From the NCBI RefSeq assembly GCF_002234675.1, contig NC_019867.2, forward strand, positions 29,625,166 through 29,689,165: DNA of 64,000 nucleotides, in the 5' to 3' direction. Each line of letters opens with the position of its first letter. Position 1 is the first letter of the stretch. The notes under the pieces are model-generated. The model was not told the origin of the DNA. It did no database searches and saw only the letters and a list, made by a program, of their open reading frames with translations. This document shows positions 47,739-59,300 of this stretch, piece after piece. Origin of the DNA: Oryzias latipes (Eukaryota > Chordata > Actinopteri > Beloniformes > Adrianichthyidae). Made by a program: the position numbers and the translations under genes.

Positions 47739-48620
47739 TTTTTTTTTTTTTTTGGCTCAAGTAAATTCTAGAATCAACTCCTCAGCCCAGGGCCACGTGT
47801 GTTCAAGTTATTGTATAAACAGATACTGTAGAAAAAAAAATAGGACTTTGATCCCCAGAAGGAGGTGATGATGTTACAGCATCAGAATAAGATGCCAGAC
47901 ATAGTAGAATGTACTATAGTATTAGTAATCAAAAGTTTTAAAAGTAGAATAGTATAGAAAATTGAAAAAAACTGTAGTATATAAAGAATGGGAATAAAGT
48001 CACTGACAGTACAATGTACTTTAATATTAGTAAAAGATAGATAAACTAAAAAAATAAATTAAAGACTTATAAACAGAATGAAAATGAGCTCGTTGACATA
48101 GTACACTGTACTTCTAGTGACAGCTCAGCTAAAAATAAACTAACCCAAACAAGACAAAAAATTAAGACAATGTTGTAAAAAACTGCAAACACATGATAGT
48201 TTTAAATTAGCGAGCTCTTCCATTCATTAGTGGGTTTTTCTCCGGGTGCTCCGGCTTCCCACACAAAACTCTGCCAGAGTGTCTTTCTACAAGCACTCTG
48301 CCGGTCCCAAGCCCGGATAAAGGAGGAGGGTTGAACTGTAAGAAAACTGAGAGTTAACATGAAAACAATCATTGGTGGTTCTCAACAAGTTGAAGTTGTT
48401 TTGCTAAAAACATAAAGAGTTGAGGTCACTGCCTCCCTGTGAAACAGAAATGGCTCCAATCTCAGAAGCAACCAAACCGTTTTTTTGAGAAAGCCCTTCT
48501 AAAGTAATGTCCTTGGACCTGCACACAAATGAACACAGATCAAAAAGTTAGTACGGTGGCCCAGATGGGTCACAACACAACACTTTGGATTTCACAACAC
48601 TAAATAACATACTACAATTC
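47739..48620. other. Downstream of the kinase gene
   Basis: Probable 3' UTR to about 48010, then AT-rich sequence. 48285-48345 is a short piece of the first SINE family (GCCGGTCCCAAGCCCGGAT, GAGGAGGGTTG). Confidence 0.5.
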
Positions 48621-48623
48621 AAC

Positions 48624-48763
48624 ACAACACAATAACTCACAACACAACACAATAACTCACAACACAACACAATAACTCACAATACAACACAATAACTCAC
48701 AATACAACACAATAACTGACAACACAACACAATAACTCACAACACAACACAATAACTCACAGC
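48624..48763. repeat. 20-bp minisatellite
   Basis: Seven head-to-tail copies of AACACAACACAATAACTCAC with single-base changes (AATACAAC, AACTGAC). Units abut without spacers. Confidence 0.92.
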
Positions 48764-49145
48764 ACAAAAAGTCACAACACTTTAACTCACAACAGAAGTA
48801 CCGGTATATCTGCAAAGGAAGTGTTTTTTTTCTGAAATGTCCACTGGGCTAAAACATCTGTAATCACGTCTCCATTCAGGGTTCATAAACTCGTTCAAAG
48901 ATTCTCCTGCAGCTTCTCTTCTGCTCCGTCTGAGAGCCGTCTGTCTGTCAGCCGCTTCCTTCCGCATCTTTTTGTCTCTGTGATACACTTTGAAGGTTCA
49001 CTGTCCCGCAATAACCAAAGAGGGTGAAATAAAAACATAAATAAAATTAGGGGACATTTTCATTGTTATTATTGTCACCATGAAAATAAGAAAAATATCA
49101 GTTCAGTAAACTTCGAAAGATCTTCACAGATTCTGACTTACGCCC

Positions 49146-49645
49146 TCAATAACTCTTCTGATAAACGTTCAAATGTGTCAACAAGTATGTCAATCATTTT
49201 GTAGTAAAACAGAGAGTGAACTACAAATGCATTTCTATGCATTTCATTGTAAATATTTTTTTTCAAAGTTTAAAAGAGATATGAATAATAATAAAGGTGG
49301 TCAAAAGCTCTGAAGATACTCAAGCTGCTGTCACCAGTACAAAACGTTTGGTGACAATAGCTTGAGTATGTTCAGAGCTTAAATTCATTTTTCTTTTAAA
49401 TTATGGGGAAAAACATACAAAAAAATAAAATAAAAATGGAGTTTTTACAAAATATTAATTGGAGCATGTATATGCTGACAAATATTCATTACCAGCTCAT
49501 ATAAATTTAGAAATGTATTCATTTTTGAGAGTTTATTGCTATATTTTTTTATTTTGAAATGCATTTGTAGTTCACTCTCTGTGTTAGTACAGAATGATTG
49601 AGATACTTGTTGACACATTTGGACGTTTATCAAAAGAGTTATTGA
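49146..49645. mobile_element. Foldback (palindromic) element
   Basis: Outer arms 49146-49236 and 49557-49645 are inverted copies (AATAACTCTTCTGATAAACG against its complement, through CACTCTCTGT). In the centre 49307-49335 pairs with 49350-49378 at 26 of 29 positions around a 14-nt loop. The whole 500 bp can fold on itself. A single related arm lies at 62614-62706. Non-coding. Confidence 0.75.
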
Positions 49646-50723
49646 GACAGACTTGTCGTGTCACAAGCTTCTTGTGTAACAATTATAATATAATGATTTA
49701 TGATTCTGATTGAAATCAGAAAGCTGTGGCTGTTGCTGCCTGAAGCTGACACAGCCCAGCACGGATACCTTTTTCCAGGTGAAGCTACCACCGTCTTCTG
49801 CGAAAGCTCAGGCAATAACAAACGGAAAACGGGCTCCATCCCTGCAGTGAGGTGGAGAACGAGGGATTTAGGTTTTTATTGAATGAATTAGAGCCACGCT
49901 TTGAAATTCCCTGAAAAAGGATCCCTGCACTGTACGCCCAGACCAGAGCTACGGCTGAGATGGAAACGGCATAAAGAGTGGCATTCCTGCACTTAGAGAC
50001 CCCCCTTCTCGTCAAAGCAGCGGTAGACGAGCGGCGTCTTGGTGCTAAAAGCCTGTGGTTCTCCAGAAAAACATAAACATATAAACATACATCATATGCA
50101 GCTTTTCCCCAAATTTGGTGTTCACAAAGATGTTTACTTTTAGATGCACTTTAAGATCTTCATGTATTTTATCCATGGTCATTTATTTTTGAAAGCAGTT
50201 TATTTCTTAAATACCATAAATATAAGGTTATTTATTTATTTATTTGCTTGTTTTGTTGTATTTTGAGGACCCCCTTGAAAACGAGATGACACATCTCAAG
50301 GGGCTTATCCTCTAAACAAATAAATTGAAATAAAGGAAAGTTCCAAGCTACTTGATTTTTATTTTTCTGGGAGAATTTCATTTTTGTTTACACCACATTT
50401 GCACTAAATGGTCTCATTTATTTTTAACAAAGACACTAATTTTTTCCCACAATTAATATCTGATTCACAGCTATTTTTTAATTAAGCAATGGCTATGCTT
50501 TTGTTTTTCAAAAGTTAATACCAATGTGCCTGGCAGCTACTTGACTTATTTATTTTTAATGTATTTTTTATCCTGTTTACAGCAATTTTGCACTAAATAA
50601 TGGCACTGCTGTTCATGTTCACTATTATTTAAACCAAATTTTACAGATATTTCCAAATGAAAATTGTCATTGTTTGTCAAAGACAGTATTACTGATTTCA
50701 GCAATGTTACACAAAAGTCTGTT

Positions 50724-51126
50724 TGTCATGATCCCGCGGGATTTCAGATAGACCCAGACGCTGGAACCCGGAAGGTAACTTGGACATGAGAGGTAAGTGT
50801 AAGAGGGTTTAATTCTCTGAAGGAGAGTCTGTAACAGAGTTCTTGATGTGGCGTGGCAGCTGACTGGAGGGTTGTGGCAGATGGAGCTCGAGCTTGAGGA
50901 TTTAGCTGGATCCGTGATGAGGACGAAGAGCGAGGCTGGTGAACTGCGACCCAATGGAACACTCGTGATGAAGATTCCGTGAGAGGAACAACGGACTGGC
51001 GTTGAAGACAGGTCCTGGATCTCCTTAAGTAGGTGGGATAATGAAGAGGTGAGTGGAACCAGCTGGTCGCATCCAGAGCCGAGCAGGAATGGGAGGGGGA
51101 AGGTGACTGACAGAGGCCCCATGACA
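50724..51126 (-). mobile_element. Solo gypsy LTR related to the full-length chromovirus
   Basis: On the minus strand it runs TGTCATGGGGCC...ATCATGACA (403 bp). It is flanked by a perfect 5-bp duplication CTGTT (50719-50723 and 51127-51131). It shares GCGACCAGCTGG, TCCACTCACCTC and GCCAGTCCGTTGTTCCTC with the 584-bp LTR, including the predicted RNA start. It arose by LTR-LTR recombination of a related element. Confidence 0.88.
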
Positions 51127-51722
51127 CTGTTATTCATTACACCATAGGACACAAGTTGGTTATTATCATTCTGTTTGCAAACTAAAAATTAAATGGGGAA
51201 ATATTTTCCAAATAACAGTTTTTCAAATTCTTCTTTCTTAAAGTTTGATATATCGTGAGTTGTTAGAGACGAGATATATAGGTTATTACAATATCACCAT
51301 ATCGTGATAGTATCGTTATCGTGAGCAATGTGCCGCAAATCGTATCATATCATGAGGGACCCAGTGATTCCCAGCCCTAGTGTATATGTAAGGTTCTTCA
51401 AAAAAATTAAGCAATTAGCTGTCATTGGTGATTGCACTTTAATGCTTGTTTCCTCATAAATGTGATGACTGTGGACTCTGAAGCTTCATGATGGACTGAA
51501 AGTGACCTTTAAACATTCCTACAGGAACTCTTGGATGGAGCAGTTTTTGAAGACAAAATGGTTTTCATACTGGATTACAGCCTCTCAGTCTTTCACACAT
51601 ATGGACTGTCATGTGGTGAAAGGGGTCAGCAGGTGGCCTTTTTGAGAAGAAACTTGAAGCCTGAGTAAGGCTGCTTGCAGGAACAGGGTTTGCTTCATCT
51701 GTGTGGGAGGACGACCTGAAAA

Positions 51723-52145
51723 TCTGAGAAAGTGTCAAGCTCAGAAATGTGTCACCTTAGCTGTGAGATAACAAACGAGAGGTTTATTTCCACAGAAGAG
51801 GCTAGGAAGAAGTGAAAGTCAGACTCAACCCAGTACTCTGAGGACCAAGATGTGGTCCTACTGTTGTTTCTTTGGTTAAGAAGCCTCCATCTCAACTGGA
51901 TGGAAGTTGTCATCTTCTTCAGATGTAAAGATGCTGTTTCAGCTTTTTAGGTCACATTTCTCTCATCAGCTCACTTGCTTGCTGGAGTCCAGAACAGTAG
52001 AACTTTAGCTAGCCTGACTTTGACAGTTGAGATTCTAGCAATGAAATGACCAACGCTAACCAGTAGATGACAAGAAAACCTACTGAGATCAGATCAGATC
52101 AGAGAATGAAGAGACTTAGTTTATATCTAAGTGACAAAATACTCA
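51723..52145. repeat. Direct repeat copy A flanking the lipoxygenase
   Basis: About 420 bp nearly collinear with 61339-61757 (CTGAGAAAGTGTCAAGCTC at the start, CTAAGTGACAAAATACT at the end). The copies are 9.6 kb apart in the same orientation, with the whole lipoxygenase gene between them. Confidence 0.9.
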
Positions 52146-52544
52146 AATCTTCATGTAAGAAAATACTATGAATATACTTTGGGATGTTTCCAAGTCAAAT
52201 GTTTTGCAACTGTTTTTTTGTGTTGGTTTGTGTTTTAGCCAGGAAAAACCCAGAAACAGTGGCAGGTCATTCAGAACTTGACGATAGATTGCATTCTCGA
52301 CTGGGGCTACTGGAAAATTTGGCTTCTGCCAGTTGTAGGACTTTTCTTCTCATTAATCTACACATGTAGTAGATTTTGGCAATATCTGGGGAAAACTGTG
52401 TTTGCTGGAACACTGTGGACCACTAACAGGAAACCTCGGCAGCAATTAGGCTCGCCACAAAATGGTTCAGGATCTCTACAATGGGACTCGCATGATGACG
52501 CAGGAGGAATGGTTGCTGCTCACACTCCACTCCACTCCACTGGT

Positions 52545-52765
52545 TGGGTGGTAGCAGAGGCCTGAATGGAAAGCAGGGTGGTAACTTGGCTGGCCAGTTT
52601 AGAGACTTGTTGGGAGAGAGCATGATTGGCTTTGATCAAAGCTCTAATACTCTAGTCATGGTGACCATTGATGTGAGACTACATGGTAGATGAGATCGGT
52701 ATGTTCTCCGTTGTCTGCTTGATCCATTCTTTTGGCCTGATTGTTCTGTTGACTTCACAGTTTTC
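52545..52765 (-). mobile_element. Gypsy gag N-terminal relic
   Basis: The minus strand translates in part as ANHALSQQVSKLASQVTT, LLSIQASATTQPVE, the coiled-coil start typical of fish gypsy Gag. It is preceded by a start-like ATGGATCAAGCAGACAACGG. Stops occur after about 20 codons, so it is a pseudogene. No LTR belonging to it was recognised. Confidence 0.55.
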
Positions 52766-53183
52766 TTTACTGTGAAGTCATCCTGAGGTTTCACATGTTG
52801 ATATTGGGGTACAAAGAACAAATACTTAATAAAATCACTTATCAACAAACTAGACAAAAAGCTGAGAGAAACTTGGATCATCGTTTAATTAGTTTATTGT
52901 TTTAGCATTTACAGAGAAGAACAGATTCAATAATAAGTACATGACCCATAAGAAATTGGTGATGGAATGGGGGGTCATTTATGTCGAATATTCATCCGTT
53001 AATCCCTGTTTCTCAGTGGGTGGAGCCTGTCCTAGCTGTCTTTAAGAAAAGACACAAAACATCCTGAACAAACTGTTAGTACATCAGATGCACTTCTAAA
53101 TGTTTCTTAGAACACCAATCCACCATGATTACCATCAAAGTAGTCTCTGTTCTTAATATTTGTGATAGAATGAAAGAATCAAG

Positions 53184-53189
53184 TTTATT
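53184..53189 (-). terminator. Candidate poly(A) signal of the lipoxygenase
   Basis: AATAAA on the minus strand, about 180 nt past the stop codon at 53370. Another lies at 52891-52896. Confidence 0.45.
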
Positions 53190-53369
53190 GTCACATACAC
53201 AAAAACACGGAAAAATTAAATTCTTATGTAGGAATTCCGAAAGCTAACTCAGAAAAATGTAGGAATGTGTGGATGTGCAAAGACCTGTGAAAAATAAAAA
53301 CGGCTACTTTAGTTTCTAAGTCTTAATTGAAGCCTCTCCATTTGTGGAAACAAACTGGTTTCTCAGAGT

Positions 53370-56300
53370 TCAAATGGCTACACTGTTCTCCACCAGCTTT
53401 GGGTCCAGAAAGGTGTACGGCAACCTCAGATTTTCATTTCTGCTCTTGATGTCTTCACTGAGCTTAATGAGATCTCCCTGGAACATGGTGACCTTGTACT
53501 TCGGAAAGTCCTCGGTGAAATGCTCCTCTACAAACTCATGAAGGTATCGCTGTGGAGAACACAGACATTTTCAGTCACACATTTCTATCAAAAGCAGGAA
53601 GAAAACTGGGTCTTCCCAGCAGTGCATGGTGGTTCTGGAGTGTCACCACGGTAACAACGATTGAAGTTGTCAGGGTTCAGAGAATTAAGATGGCATCATA
53701 ACCCCTGTTCTCTTACCGCGTCAGAGGACTGCATACTGAGCAGCCAGATGGTAGCCAAAATGTGTACTGTAGTCTGAACATCTGGTAGAGTGGACAGGAA
53801 TCTGGCTTCATCTGCTTTACCCTTCTGGGTTGGAGGGGGTTCCTGCATGGTGGAGGGGCCATTGGGCATCCAGCCGTAGAGGTCATACTGCAGTAAAAGT
53901 AGCATTTGAATCAGAGGCCAAGAGGATTATTGATTAAAAATATACTTCAGATACTTTAAAGAAAAGGATGGATACCAGGTAAATTTCATAAGAAAGTAAA
54001 GCTCTGATGATTTCAGTCTAAGATTTCCTCCTTAGTTTCCAGAAATCTCACACATAGAAACCAGGATCTCTTTTAAATGATGAAGACTCACCTGTCCAGT
54101 GTTAACAGCGGCATGCTGTGCAGAGCAGGTGAACATCACCATGGTAACAAACTTGACCAGCTCAGCCACAGTGGTGAACTTCTGTGGGATTCCTGAGGAT
54201 TAGGAGGGAAAACGTTTTCACTTACAGCGGTTAATATCAGATCAACCATTAACTGATGTTCCTGGAATGTATTTATCTCCAACTTCATAAAATCCACCCA
54301 CCGGTCTCACTGCGTCTCAGAAAGCCATTTTCAAAGATCTCCTGGATCCAGTTCTGCAGCTCAGCATCATTCTGGACCATGCCATCGTTCTTGTAGTAGA
54401 AGCTGAGGATGTCGTGTACAAACCTTGGAGAAGAACACAAACTGTCAACAACACGCATTTCCACCTGAAGTTTGAGTCCAGTATATTGTGTTTTGTCATT
54501 ATTTGAATTTTCTAATCCCAGTCGTATTGCTTCTTTGTGAAGTTTGCCTATTCTCCCTATTTGTGTACACTGAAAAAACGGGAAAAGTGGGGTTGTTCAA
54601 TTTACAAATAGTAAACATGTTTGTTTAATATGAACAAATTATGTTTACCTTCGAAACATAATATAATCTTGAAAATCACACATCATTTCTTGCTGTGTTA
54701 CTTTTATATATTTAAATCATGTTGACAAAACATGAAATAGTTATGCTTGATCCTTTGCCCCTTAATTTTGGATAAGTAAACCCCATCGGTGAAGAAGAAT
54801 TCCAGGAGGGGAAACTTTGCAGTCAGCCATTTTAGAGAAGCTACAAGCACCTGCTCTGGCTGGAGGAACTTAAAAAAGGTAAGTTAATTTACTCTAACAA
54901 ATTAATTTAAGAAAGTGGAAGGCGTAAATGTATCATTAGTGTTATTTTTTCCACGGGGAAGAGCTTTGTAATCCACTTTTGTCGTAGTTATCAAAGTTAA
55001 GGCTCTGCGCGCCACTTTTGTCCCTGCCGGCAGCAGCCCTCGGACGGCAGGTAGGGGGAGGTGTGTGCGCGGTACATTGTACTTTCACGTCACAGGCAAA
55101 TTCAGCTGTAAACGCGGTGATTTCAAATGATGTACGGGGAAGAGTGGTGAGTAGTTATGCCGTAGGAATTCGCTTTTGACAGAGGGCAGTGGGCGCTGGC
55201 GGGTACGGCGTTTTTTTTTCCACAGGCAGAAACTGCCAGGGGAATTTTCATCGTCACTAAGTGGATTTCTTTTTGCTATATTCTGCGTTGTGGAGACCGA
55301 AATTGAAGGAAAATGTGAAAAGCTATCATTACTATTGTCATTATTTAGTTTTTCCATACCGTTCCACCATGAGCTAGTTTAAGGACAGCATTATTTGACC
55401 AGCAAACAGCACCGCACTTCTGTCTCAGTCAGCTGTCAATCATTTTCCGTGCGCGTCTCGTGCACAGAATGCGTTTGGTGTGTCCAGTTTACATAGATCT
55501 TTGGTTTCAATCAGAGCTTTGTTTTCATTCTATGATGCTGAACATATTTTTATTTTAGCTTTGAGAGTTTAATGGAGTGAAAATATTCATGTCCTTTTGG
55601 AACAAGTGTATAATGTGTAGTAAAAAGTTTACAGCCTTATAATAATGTCTGTAATCCTACTTCACATATTCCTCCCATTTGTGATAAATTCATATGGGAA
55701 TCCTTTATGGGTGGGGGGGATTATCCACTCCCGATCTGCTAGTTTAGTTTTGCAGTTTCCATTTCAAAATTCGCGGGTTCTCATAAGCCTGGTTTGAATC
55801 CTGTGGGGGGAGGAGCTGTCTAATGTTCTTTCTGGTCTAATTTCTTCAGAATATTTTTGCAGCTATTGATTTCAAACCAATGCATGTTTAGTTATTAAAA
55901 TGATACAACAAAGCTGTGGAAGTCTCACTCTCTCTATATATTTGAAATTTAACTAATAAACCTCTGTCCTGATTACAGAGCTCATCACACAACACTTCCA
56001 ACTGCTCCTCCCTGATCATGCTGGGGTCCATGCTCCAGTCTTCACTGAGTCAGGTGGGTCCCCCTCACCATGCATTTACTATATATTATTGGAATTATTG
56101 TCTCCTGGATTGTCATCGAATCGGGAGGTAATCAAGATTGCCAGCCCTACTCTTTACACGCACCTTTTATGCAGAGAGATACATACATAATAAATAATGA
56201 AATTGATGGTTGATCAGTTATCCCACTACCTCTGTTAACATGACACTAAGGATATAATGATTTTGTTAACACATTAACTATAACATTTATTGATGAGCCA

Positions 56301-59300
56301 AGGGTAAGAATTGTATTTTTCCAAAGTTTTCATGTGAATTTAAATTTTTTTGACTCTTTGTATTTCAGACTGCTGAACTTCTCGCCAATATAAGCAAGTT
56401 CAGGGGTTTATTCAAAGTACAGGTGAGTTGTGTAATCTAGACGCTTTAACTAAACTTCAAATGTGAACTGTGCACACAAATATCTTCTGTGTTCTTTAGA
56501 ATGAAGACCATGCAGCAATCCAGGAGGCAATCGAGGACACCACGGTGGGAACTGGCAGTGGTGAGGAAGAGGACATTCTCGTGGTCCACATCTCCCAGGC
56601 TGTGGTGGTCGACCCACCAAGTGTCTGAGTGGCAGTTGCCAAGGCTTTTTTGGCCTTATTTACAGCACAAATCTGATTACCATCCTCATCTCAGAAACAC
56701 CTTGTCATGGGGCCCGTGACTTTGCTCCTGCTATGATCTCCTGGAGGCCCTTCCCTTCTTGAGCTCTCCTGCTGGTCACAGGTGTTCTGTATTATGTTGA
56801 TTGGTTTGTCTATTTATGCAGTGTCTGATCTTGTTTCTGTGTCGGAGCGTCTTCGTTCTACGCTCTGGTGTTATGGTTCTCTGGCATTAAAGCCCCTTCG
56901 AGTGAACTATTGGATTTGGGTCGTTCTTCCTGCTCTTGGGTTCTCTCCCTTGGACATTCCGTCACACAACTTTGAGGTAATCCAAAAAAAACTGTATTAG
57001 AGTTGTAAGGCAAAGTGGTGTCTAAGGTTTCAGGCTTAAAAATCCGACTCTTTGACTAAAATGACCTTTAAATAGTTTAACTTTTTCCTAAGAAGGGATT
57101 CCAGCTGTTTGCTTTGGCTCTGTTATCTTCTGTTTAATAAAAATAGCAAGCCCAATTTATTTTGATTTGTCATTTTTTGCTACACTGTAAACATATTTTT
57201 CAAGTTTAGATAATAAAAAAGTTAAATCTGAAATTTGTGTTCAGTGTCATATGTTCATTGGATTGTCATAATGCACAAGAAAGTATTTGCTTTAAATAAT
57301 AATCTGCAATTGCAATTTTATTTTTCAATTTAAATGTTTTTAAAATAATTTATAAATTAAATGAACTATGTAGGTAATTTCAAACAAATAATAGTGTTTT
57401 AAATGTTTGAAAAAATTATGGTAAATGACATAATAAAATCTTGTTTGTTTATGTAAAATTATTAGGTGCAGAAACAAAGAAGCATTCATTACGGTAGAAC
57501 ATGATTTTATTATGTGCAATAATTATATTGGTTCAACATGATTTTTTTGCGCGCAACCGATGTCCATGATTTTTTTATGTCAATCCAACAGGTCTTTTTT
57601 TTCAGTGTAGGGAGGGTCCAAAAACACATCCTATAGATTAGTTAGTGATTTATTTTTTGGTGGTGTTTGTGATTTCTGCAGGTTTGGATATGATCCATTC
57701 TAGAACCTTCTTGACTCTCCACATAATCCAACAAGGATTCTCAACATTATTCATGTTAAACTCACCTGTTCAACAAGCTTTAACAGTAAATGTATGATGT
57801 CCTACTGCAGATGAAGGAGGCAAACCTGTAGCAGAAGCTTCTAAATGTTGCATCAGAGTTATGTAAACTACCAACCTGTGCATGATGTTCCACAGCTTCA
57901 GCCCATCGTCCCTGTAGTAGAAGTTGGGCACATCTTCCAGGCCGCGATCAGCAATGTCATCAGGTATGCAGAGGGATCTGTAGGTCAAGGAGGAGACACT
58001 CCTGTCCAAGAGGGTCAGCATGCCCTTTCCACCAGATGCTGTGTACTAAACAGGCAATCAAAGCAAAGTTAGAGACTTCTGATTACCCACAAATGCTGAA
58101 GAAATCTTCTGCAGTTCACTCACCCGGGTAATAGTTCCACTCTCTGAGATGAGCGACTTTCGAGCCAAGAAATTGATCTGCAGGGTGTAGCGTGTGTGAC
58201 GGATAAGGAGCTGAAAGGGAGACAGGAAGAGTTATGAAGACCCAGAAAGAGTACATCAACATGGTGACGGATCAGCTTCAGGTACCTTGTAAACAGGGTG
58301 AACTCTGGGAAGGTTGCGCTGCAGAGAAACCGCAAACACCTCAGCCAGCAGGTGAGTGCGCAGCAGGTGAAAGTTGAGCTCATGCAGGTTGGAGTCTGCG
58401 CTCTTCACATACGTCTTTGCCAACAGCCAGTCATACTCTGAATCCGTGGGGAAGAAGATGGGGTTGTCCTTTCCTGGTTTCTGTTTTAGCTGCAGAGAAA
58501 TCAACAAGTGTCATGTGATGATTAAATCCATGGAGGATCTGCCTCCTGGTCCTGCCAGAGAACAACAAAGATATCTGACTCCAGTCCTCTTTCTTATCCA
58601 ACTGCCATGTTCTTGTAGCTTTTTGTTGAAATAATTCAAATGTCTTTTTCTGAGGAAACCTTCCTGAAGCTTCTACTCACCTGAATGGCAATAGGCATCA
58701 TCTCATCATCTTCATTCTTGTGGAGCAGGACCAAGGGAGCTGCTAGAAACTGCTTCCTCCCATTGATGGTGTTTGTTTCCACCCCATCCAGAATGTTGTA
58801 GTCGCACAGAAAGATGTTTCCTTTCTGTTGTGAATGGAAGAAAGATGACGCTGTTACCCTCAGGGGTTGATTTTAGCACCACGTTCATGTGGAAACCAGA
58901 AAAGAATCTGTCTGCTGCGTGTCAGGAGCTTGTTACCATCATTTCAGTCCGCAGAGTGAGCTGAGACTTGCTGAAGGTCATGTTCGAGGGAACAGGAAAC
59001 TTTGATGGGAGAGTTTTACAGCGTTGGATCATCATCGGGTTCACTCCATTTAGAAACTGGTAGCCAAAGAAGGCGTCCTCCCTCCAGTGCTTCATGGCGT
59101 AATCTGACAAAACAAATCTGTTTTAATAAGGCGTTCTCCAAACACATTGCTGTTAAAATTTAGTGAAATCTTTAAAAAAAAAGAATATTGTCTTTATTTT
59201 GGGTGAAAAACATCCATTCAAACACAATGTTTGTCACTGCAAAGATATTTTGCATCTAAAAACCAATCACACAACTGAAATACAGAAAATTTGGGGAGGT

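Larger units (their letters stand above)
54568..57607 (+). mobile_element. CACTG-ended DNA transposon in lipoxygenase intron 10
   Basis: Left end CACTGAAAAAACGGG at 54568; right end, on the reverse strand, CACTGAAAAAAAAG at 57607. It is flanked by TA on both sides (54566-54567, 57608-57609). Subterminal AAATCATGTTGA-type motifs recur near both ends (about 54714 and, inverted, 57500-57580). The termini fit animal EnSpm/CACTA or related elements. No transposase; instead it carries a small spliced gene and a solo LTR. About 3.04 kb. Confidence 0.7.

Noticed and set aside
48624..48763. CRISPR-like array
   Set aside because: The 20-bp units abut without unique spacers, and the genome is a vertebrate; it is a minisatellite.
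49307..49378. microRNA precursor hairpin
   Set aside because: The hairpin is the centre of a 500-bp foldback element with dispersed relatives, so a transposon origin is simpler without small-RNA data.
51480..51700. Possible plus-strand exon (CTACAG before GAACTCTTGG...)
   Set aside because: An acceptor-like site precedes an open stretch, but no recognizable domain or partner exon was found.
52278..52565. 95-residue membrane-like frame
   Set aside because: The second half overlaps the antisense gypsy gag relic, and the hydrophobic first part has no start or splice support.
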